Positions 41,039 to 46,125 of a stretch of DNA of 46,125 bases are shown here, in pieces; within the stretch, counting starts at the first letter, position 1; every line of letters starts with the position of its first letter. The stretch is from Solidesulfovibrio sp. (GTDB lineage Bacteria > Desulfobacterota > Desulfovibrionia > Desulfovibrionales > Desulfovibrionaceae). The stretch covers positions 1 to 46,125 of the forward strand of contig NZ_JARKOZ010000053.1 in assembly GCF_029978005.1 (NCBI RefSeq), written 5' to 3'. Both the position numbers and the translations under genes were made by a program. The notes below the pieces were generated by a model. That model was given only the letters and a program-made list of their open reading frames with translations. It made no database searches and was not told the DNA's origin.

Positions 41039-42316
41039 ATGACGGATGCGGCCCATGCGGCCATGTGGGAACGCCTCGACCTCGACCTCGAGGCCCACGA
41101 CGCCCTGCTCGCGGTTCTTGGCAAGTTTTACGGCGACATCTACCTGTCCCAGCAGGGGCGGCTCAAGGGCGCGGAGTACCTGGACTTCGTGCTCTCCGAG
41201 GTCCACGGCCTGCGCATCAGGGAAATCCAGGAGGCCAAGGCGGCCGGCAAGAAAGTGGTGGGGACGTTTTGCGTGTTCGTGCCCGAGGAGCTGACCCTGG
41301 CCGCCGGGTGCGTGCAGGTGGGGCTTTGCGCCGGGGCCAAGGCCGGCACGGAGCTGGCCGAAACGCTGGTGCCGCGAAACACCTGCGACCTCATCAAGTC
41401 CTTCGTGGGCTTCAAGCTGGCCAGGCTTTGCCCCTACATCGAGTCCTGCGACCTGGTGGTCGGCGAGACCACCTGCGACGGCAAGAAGAAGGCCTACGAG
41501 GCCTTCGGCGAACTGGCCAACATGCACGTCATGGAAGTGCCCCAGTGCAAGGGGCCCTGCGACCTGGCCCTGTTCCGGTCCGAGATCGGCCGGTACAAGG
41601 AGGCGCTGGAAAAACTCACGGGCAAGGCCGTCACCGCCGAGGCCCTGGCCGAGGCCACCAGGCGCGTCAACGCCAAGCGCCGGGCCCTCCAGCGTCTGGG
41701 CCGGCTGCGCGCCGCCGACCCGGCCCCCATCTCCGGCCGCGACGCCCTGCTCGTCAACCAGATCAGCTTCTACGACGACCCGGACCGCTTCACGGCCAAG
41801 GTCAATGAGCTCTGCGACGAGATGGAGACGCGCATCGCCAGGGGCGAGGGCGTGGCCCCCAAGGGGACGCCGCGCCTGCTTCTGGCCGGCTGCCCCATGG
41901 CCGTGCCCAACTGGAAGCTGCCCTACCTCATCGAGAGCTCGGGCGCGGTCATCGTGGGCGAGGAATCCTGCATCGGCGAACGCAACAGCCGCGACCTGAC
42001 CGACGAGACGCCCGCCGACCTGGAAGCGATGCTCGACGCCCTGGCCGAGCGGTACATGAAGATCGACTGCGCCTGCTTCACGCCCAATGCCGAGCGCCTG
42101 GAGCACATCGCCGCCCTGGCCAAGGAACTGGGGGCCGACGGCGTCGTCCATTACGGCCTGCTCTTCTGCCAGCCCTACGCCCACGAGGCCCTCAAGGTCG
42201 GCAAGGCCATGGAGGCCGCCGGCCTGCCCTATCTCGCCATCGAGACGGACTACGGCATGGAGGACGCGGGTCAGCTCAAGACCCGGATCGAGGCCTTCGT
42301 GGAGACCCTGGCGTGA
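41039..42316 (+). CDS. Double-cubane-cluster-containing anaerobic reductase
   Basis: A 425-residue protein of the 2-hydroxyacyl-CoA dehydratase component D family. The sequence NTCDLIKSF at 114-122 and GETTCDGKKK at 142-151 are typical of double-cubane-cluster proteins (DCCP), which hold an [8Fe-9S] cluster and reduce small molecules such as acetylene. Candidate ligands are C78, C116, C146, C285, C311, C344, C346 and C377. It is one chain, as in DCCP, not paired subunits as in dehydratases. The ATG at 41039 has GGAGGAAG upstream. It is followed by its activator ATPase with a GTGA overlap. The natural substrate is unknown. Confidence 0.9.
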   Translation: MTDAAHAAMWERLDLDLEAHDALLAVLGKFYGDIYLSQQGRLKGAEYLDFVLSEVHGLRIREIQEAKAAGKKVVGTFCVFVPEELTLAAGCVQVGLCAGAKAGTELAETLVPRNTCDLIKSFVGFKLARLCPYIESCDLVVGETTCDGKKKAYEAFGELANMHVMEVPQCKGPCDLALFRSEIGRYKEALEKLTGKAVTAEALAEATRRVNAKRRALQRLGRLRAADPAPISGRDALLVNQISFYDDPDRFTAKVNELCDEMETRIARGEGVAPKGTPRLLLAGCPMAVPNWKLPYLIESSGAVIVGEESCIGERNSRDLTDETPADLEAMLDALAERYMKIDCACFTPNAERLEHIAALAKELGADGVVHYGLLFCQPYAHEALKVGKAMEAAGLPYLAIETDYGMEDAGQLKTRIEAFVETLA

Positions 42317-43071
42317 CCGAGTGCGCCGGCCTGGACATCGGTTCCCGGTCCATCGAGGTTGTCGTGGTGCGCGGCGGCGAGGTTCTCTCCCGCCGCCGCG
42401 CGCCCACGACCTTCGATCCCCTGTCCCAGGTCCGCGCGCTCTTCCCGGACGGCCCGCCGCCCCGGCTGGCCGTCACGGGCTACGGCCGCCAGTTGGCCCT
42501 GACCCTTTTCCCCGAGGCCCGGACCATCACCGAGATCAAGGCCCACGCCATCGGCGCGGCCAGCCTCTTTCCCGAGGCGGCCACGCTGCTGGACATCGGC
42601 GGCCAGGACACCAAGGCGGTGGCGCTTCTGCCCGGCGGCCGGGTCGGCCGGTTCGAAATGAACGACCGCTGCGCCGCCGGCACGGGCAAGTTCCTCGAAT
42701 ACACGGCCACGGCCTTCGGCCTGTCCGTGGCCGACTTCGCCGCCCTGGCCCTCGGCGGGTCCGACCCGCCGGAGATCAGCTCCATGTGCACGGTGTTCGC
42801 CGAGACCGAGGCCACCACGCTCATGGCCCGGGGCGTGGGCCAGGCCGACATCGCCCTGGGGCTGCACAAGGCCATCGTGGCGCGCACCGTGGCCATGCTG
42901 CGCCGGGTGGGGCTGCGCGCCCCCCTGGCCTTCGTCGGCGGCGTGGCGAAAAATCCCTGCGCCGTGCGCCTTGTGGCCGAGGCCGTGGGATTTTCTCCTC
43001 TGGTTCCCGACGAGCCGGACATGACCGGAGCCTTGGGCGCGGCCCTGTGGCTCGCGAAGACCCCCTCCTGA
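42313..43071 (+). CDS. ATPase activator (BadF/BadG/HgdC type) of the double-cubane reductase
   Basis: A 252-residue ATP-dependent electron-transfer activator of the ASKHA fold. It has the phosphate loop GLDIGSRS at 6-13, DIGGQDTKA at 94-102, and the homodimer-interface [4Fe-4S] ligands C120 (NDRCAAGTGKFLE) and C159 (SSMCTVFAETEA). It hydrolyses ATP to lower the potential of an electron delivered to the reductase. The start is GTG at 42313, overlapping the reductase stop, so the two are translationally coupled. The electron donor, probably a ferredoxin, is not in the window. Confidence 0.92.
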   Translation: MTECAGLDIGSRSIEVVVVRGGEVLSRRRAPTTFDPLSQVRALFPDGPPPRLAVTGYGRQLALTLFPEARTITEIKAHAIGAASLFPEAATLLDIGGQDTKAVALLPGGRVGRFEMNDRCAAGTGKFLEYTATAFGLSVADFAALALGGSDPPEISSMCTVFAETEATTLMARGVGQADIALGLHKAIVARTVAMLRRVGLRAPLAFVGGVAKNPCAVRLVAEAVGFSPLVPDEPDMTGALGAALWLAKTPS

Positions 43072-43387
43072 CGTCCGCCGGGCCGCCGAGGCCGCCCGCC
43101 TCGGCCCTGCGCCGCAGACCCTTTCCCCCAAAACATTGCGCGAATGTCACGAATGCCTTTGGATTCCACTGGCTCTTCAAACAAGCAAATCATTTCAAAC
43201 TGCATGGTTGCCGGGAAACGATTTCCCAACACTGTCACGGAATTAAAACATTTATTTTCTGCAATTAATTTATTGCAATGTGCCCCGGGCCCGATTAAGA
43301 AGAAAGCAGCGCCCTCCCGGATTCGCCACCGGGGCTACGGCGCGTCGTGGTGATTGCGCAAGGAATCCGAACGATCTGGAGGAAGTG
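43072..43387. promoter_or_regulatory. AT-rich regulatory region upstream of the first porin
   Basis: A 316-base non-coding stretch. Two perfect inverted repeats are present: GGGAAA-CGA-TTTCCC at 43213-43227, and TGCAAT-N6-ATTGCA at 43260-43277. Both are plausible operators. The region 43140-43280 is notably AT-rich, as expected for a promoter of a highly expressed porin, but I see no confident -35/-10 pair. The strong ribosome binding site GGAGGAAG lies immediately before the porin ATG. Confidence 0.45.
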
Positions 43388-44378
43388 ATGAGAAAGCGTT
43401 TGGGAGCTCTGGCCCTGGCGGCCAGCATGGTCGTGGGCCTCATCGGCGCCGCCCATGCCGCCACCGAGGTCAAGATGACCGGTGATGCGCGTGTCTACGG
43501 CAACTTCTTTGAAAACCGCAACTACACCGGCTGGAACAAGACCGGCACCAAGACCGAAGACACCTTCGAGATCTGGGAACGCTTCCGCCTGCGCACCGAC
43601 TTCGTGGCCAACGAGGCCGTGAAGTTCCGTTTCGGCGTCAAGGTGGAAGATACCTGGGGCTACGGCACCTTCACCGCCGCCAACCCCTCCGCTGCCGTGC
43701 AGGTCGACCTGGCCTACCTGCAGTTCAAGGTTCCCGGCTGCGACGGCGTCGAAGTGACCGCCGGTCTGCAGGACGTCAACCTGCCCCAGAGCGGCCTGTT
43801 CTACAACAGCCCGGTCTGGAGCGACAAGATGGCCGCCCTGACCATCAAGGCTCCGCTTATCGACAAGACCCTGGGCGTGCTGGTCGGTTTCGGTCGTCTG
43901 ATCGACACCAACCGGACCTTCGACACCACCACCACCCAGCGTGCTGACGAGCTGGACGCCTACTTCCTGGCCCTGCCCGTCACCCTCGAAGGCTTCAAGG
44001 CCACCCCGTGGGCCATGGTCTCCGTGGCCGGCCGCAACGCCGACTACACCTGGAAGGACACCACCGACGTCGCCGAATGGGGCAACAACTTCGCCAATAC
44101 CCTGGTCTCCGCCGCCAGCGCCAGGAACATGACGACCACCGGCGCCACAGGGTACTGGAAGAACAGCCAGAATCCCTACTACTGGATCGGCGGCGCGTTC
44201 GAAGTGACCGCCCTTGATCCGGTCAAGTTCTACGCTGACGTGATCTACGGCGCCGGCGCCCAGAACGACCACAAGGCCGCCAAGCGCGAAGGCTGGATGA
44301 TCGACTTCGGCGCCGAGTACACGGGCCTGGACGTCCTCACCCCGCAGGTGTTCGCCTTCTGGTCCACCGGCGAAGACA
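43388..44378 (+). repeat. Porin direct repeat, copy 1
   Basis: The coding part matching 45138-46125 in the second porin. Long tracts are identical at the DNA level, for example around 43480-43560 and 43780-43830. The repeat unit including the intergenic region is about 1750 bases. It offers a substrate for unequal crossover or gene conversion. Confidence 0.85.
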
Positions 44379-44863
44379 AGTCCACCCGCAACGGCTCCGA
44401 GCGCATGCCCTACATGCGTTCCCAGTGGGGTCCGGGCAACAGCTTCCTGTTCGACAGCAGCCAGGAGCTGGGCAAGGGTTCCAACATGTACACCGATCCG
44501 GTCGGCAACTACGGCATCGGCGCCTCGCTGAACAACATCTCGTTCATCGAGAAGCTGACCAACCGCCTGACCTTCGTGTACGTGCGCGGCAACAACAACG
44601 CCCGCGCCATCCGTGACGCCCGCGCCTACTACAACAGCTCCTACTTCGCCATGGGCAAGGACCTGACCACCAACGAGTACGTCATGGCCCTCAACCTTGA
44701 CACGAAGTACATGATCTACGAGAATCTGGCCGCCGTCATGGAGACCGGCTGGGCGCACGGCGAATTCCAGGAGAGCGTCTGGGGTCACCGCCTGGTCCAC
44801 CAGGCCGACTCCAACGGCAACAATGCCTGGAAGGTCGCCTTCGGCCTGACCTACAAGTTCTAA
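43388..44863 (+). CDS. Outer membrane homotrimeric porin
   Basis: A 491-residue outer-membrane protein typical of Desulfovibrio. A 24-residue signal peptide (MRKRLGALALAASM, AHA cleavage) precedes a 16-strand-like beta-barrel with many alternating aromatic strands; it ends in a classic C-terminal strand (VAFGLTYKF). Codon use is biased toward C-ending codons more uniformly than neighbours, which suggests high expression. It is about 90% identical at the protein level to the next gene over the shared 330 residues, by eye. The ATG has GGAGGAAG upstream. Substrates are not predictable; an intrinsic terminator follows. Confidence 0.93.
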   Translation: MRKRLGALALAASMVVGLIGAAHAATEVKMTGDARVYGNFFENRNYTGWNKTGTKTEDTFEIWERFRLRTDFVANEAVKFRFGVKVEDTWGYGTFTAANPSAAVQVDLAYLQFKVPGCDGVEVTAGLQDVNLPQSGLFYNSPVWSDKMAALTIKAPLIDKTLGVLVGFGRLIDTNRTFDTTTTQRADELDAYFLALPVTLEGFKATPWAMVSVAGRNADYTWKDTTDVAEWGNNFANTLVSAASARNMTTTGATGYWKNSQNPYYWIGGAFEVTALDPVKFYADVIYGAGAQNDHKAAKREGWMIDFGAEYTGLDVLTPQVFAFWSTGEDKSTRNGSERMPYMRSQWGPGNSFLFDSSQELGKGSNMYTDPVGNYGIGASLNNISFIEKLTNRLTFVYVRGNNNARAIRDARAYYNSSYFAMGKDLTTNEYVMALNLDTKYMIYENLAAVMETGWAHGEFQESVWGHRLVHQADSNGNNAWKVAFGLTYKF

Positions 44864-44888
44864 AGGCGGATTTGCGACACCACGACGA

Positions 44889-44913
44889 GGGGGCCTTCGG
44901 GCCCCCTTTTTTT
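44889..44913 (+). terminator. Intrinsic terminator of the first porin gene
   Basis: A 7-bp GC stem (44889-44895 with 44900-44906), TTCG loop, followed by seven T residues (44907-44913). A textbook terminator 25 bases after the stop. Confidence 0.92.
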
Positions 44914-45028
44914 GGGAGGTGTCTCTCCCGCCTCTCCGTCAACTCCGCCCCGGCGGGAGGCCGCCCAGATCGCGCCGTGCGTGGCGACGCGCGACCCACT
45001 CTTTTTTTTTTGTAACTTGTTTCCAAAA

Positions 45029-45047
45029 ATCCCCGGGTGTAGGGGAT
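45029..45047. promoter_or_regulatory. Inverted repeat upstream of the second porin
   Basis: ATCCCC (45029-45034) and GGGGAT (45042-45047) are perfect inverted repeats around 7 bases, about 90 bases upstream of the second porin ATG. A run of at least nine T residues lies just before, around 45002-45011. A TTGACG box follows the repeat. It may be a regulator site; no similar repeat is in the upstream region of the first porin. Confidence 0.3.
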
Positions 45048-45137
45048 ATTGACGATAACTTCCGGATAGCCACCGGAGGTTGCGGTGCGTCGATGGTCAA
45101 CCGTTAGCAAGCCGCTCGTGAGTTGGAGGAAGGACTT

Positions 45138-46125
45138 ATGAAGCGTTTGGGTTCTCTGGCCCTGGCGGCCAGCATGGTGCTCGGCCTTTTCGGCGCCGCC
45201 CATGCCGCCACCGAGGTCAAAATGACCGGTGATGCGCGTGTTTACGGCAACTTCTTTGAAAACCGCAACTACACCGGCTGGAACAAGACCGGCACCAAGA
45301 CCGAAGACACCTTCGAGATCTGGGAACGGTTCCGGCTGCGTTCCGACTTCGTCGCCAACGAAGCCGTGAAGTTCCGTCTGGGCATCAAGGTGGAAGACAC
45401 CTGGGGCCACGGCACCTTCACCGCCGCCAACCCTGACACCGCCGTGCAGGTCGATCTGGCCTACCTGCAGTTCATGGTTCCCGGCTGCGACGGCGTCGAA
45501 GTGACCGCCGGCCTGCAGGACGTCAACCTGCCCCAGAGCGGCCTGTTCTACAACAGCCCGGTCTTCAGCGACAAGATGGCGGCCTTGACCATCAAGGCCC
45601 CGCTGATCGACACGACCCTGGGCGTCCTGGCCGGTTTCGGTCGTCTGATCGACACCAACCGGACCTTCGACACCACCACCACCCAGCGGGCCGACGAGCT
45701 CGACGCCTACTTCCTGGCCCTGCCCGTCACCCTCGAGGGCTTCAAGGCCACGCCGTGGGCCATGGTTTCCGTGGCCGGCCGCAGCACCAACTACACCTAC
45801 AAGGACACCACCGACGTCGCCGAGTGGGGCAACAACTTTGCCAACACCCTGGTCTCCGCCGCCAGCGCCAAGGGCATGACCACTCCCGGCACCATCGGCT
45901 ACTGGAAGAACGACCAGAACGCCTACTACTGGGTCGGCGGCGCGTTCGAAGTGACCGCGCTTGATCCGGTCAAGTTCTACGCCGACGTGATCTACGGCGC
46001 CGGCGCCATGAACGACCACAAGGCCGCCAAGCGCCAGGGCTGGATGGTCGACTTCGGCGCCGAGTACACGGGCCTGGACGTCGTCACCCCGCAGGTGTTC
46101 GCCTTCTGGTCCACCGGCGAAGACA
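45138..46125 (+). CDS. Outer membrane homotrimeric porin, second tandem copy, truncated by window end
   Basis: The first 329 codons of a second porin gene; the 3' end lies outside the window. Signal peptide MKRLGSLALAASM with AHA cleavage, one residue shorter than the first copy. The mature protein differs from the first copy by a few dozen substitutions without any indel, for example FRLGIKVEDTWGHG instead of FRFGVKVEDTWGYG. GGAGGAAGG lies before the ATG, as in the first copy. Separate promoter and terminator regions mean the copies are transcribed independently. Confidence 0.92.
   Translation, partial: MKRLGSLALAASMVLGLFGAAHAATEVKMTGDARVYGNFFENRNYTGWNKTGTKTEDTFEIWERFRLRSDFVANEAVKFRLGIKVEDTWGHGTFTAANPDTAVQVDLAYLQFMVPGCDGVEVTAGLQDVNLPQSGLFYNSPVFSDKMAALTIKAPLIDTTLGVLAGFGRLIDTNRTFDTTTTQRADELDAYFLALPVTLEGFKATPWAMVSVAGRSTNYTYKDTTDVAEWGNNFANTLVSAASAKGMTTPGTIGYWKNDQNAYYWVGGAFEVTALDPVKFYADVIYGAGAMNDHKAAKRQGWMVDFGAEYTGLDVVTPQVFAFWSTGED

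Noticed and set aside
45002-45060. TTGACG and T-run as a defined sigma70 promoter for the second porin
   Set aside because: No acceptable -10 box lies 16-18 bases from TTGACG; only the inverted repeat is reported.

Overview
The window is GC-rich, gene-dense chromosomal DNA. It looks like a Gram-negative, anaerobic sulfate-reducing bacterium of the Desulfovibrionaceae, most likely close to Solidesulfovibrio / Desulfovibrio magneticus. The basis is the gene content: two tandem Desulfovibrio-type homotrimeric porins, an aldehyde:ferredoxin oxidoreductase (AOR) domain, a double-cubane-cluster reductase with its activator ATPase, a periplasmic polyferredoxin module and TamA/TamB. The genus is an inference. 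I saw no rRNA, tRNA, CRISPR array, transposase or phage gene.

Layout. 1-2200: paired GC hairpins, then an alkylation-repair pair (Ada/AlkA fusion and Ogt). 2350-3719: DedA membrane protein, convergent with a family 2 glycosyltransferase. 3737-6604: an unusual AOR to class II aldolase fusion. 6713-8535: a protein with a duplicated module of unknown function, and an O-methyltransferase. 8659-10889: a two-gene signalling operon (REC-HD-GYP, then REC-histidine kinase). 11094-13760: P2-type cation ATPase. 13823-20093: tamA-tamB. 20229-21973: two small exported proteins and a YdjM-like membrane protein. 22129-23112: gapA with a clear sigma70 promoter and terminator. 23286-25312: a REC-TPR protein, a protein built entirely of eleven octapeptide repeats, and a small lipoprotein. 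25806-29031 (minus): hflK-hflC and a secF with no secD beside it. 29118-34342: phosphomanno/phosphoglucomutase, an exported protein and a MacAB-like ABC exporter. 34454-40250 (minus): a five-gene exported redox module (exported protein, anchored DUF6599-like protein, Tat-type DUF362 protein, NapH/NapG-like polyferredoxin with an internal twin-arginine segment, Tat-type Fe-S aldo/keto reductase). 40416-43071: a small unknown protein divergent from the double-cubane reductase and its activator. 43388-end: two nearly identical tandem porin genes, the second cut by the window edge.

How the genes work together. Several sets form translationally coupled units with ATGA or GTGA overlaps: ada/alkA-ogt, HD-GYP-kinase, hflK-hflC, the ABC exporter, the DUF6599-DUF362 pair, and the reductase-activator pair. 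A theme is anaerobic redox chemistry: AOR fusion, double-cubane reductase, and the exported Fe-S module. Envelope biogenesis is a second theme: TamAB, SecF, HflKC, exporter and porins.

The most unusual items are the AOR-aldolase fusion with an extra cysteine cluster, the octapeptide-repeat protein, the exported Fe-S/Tat operon, and a perfect 27-bp inverted repeat inside that operon.
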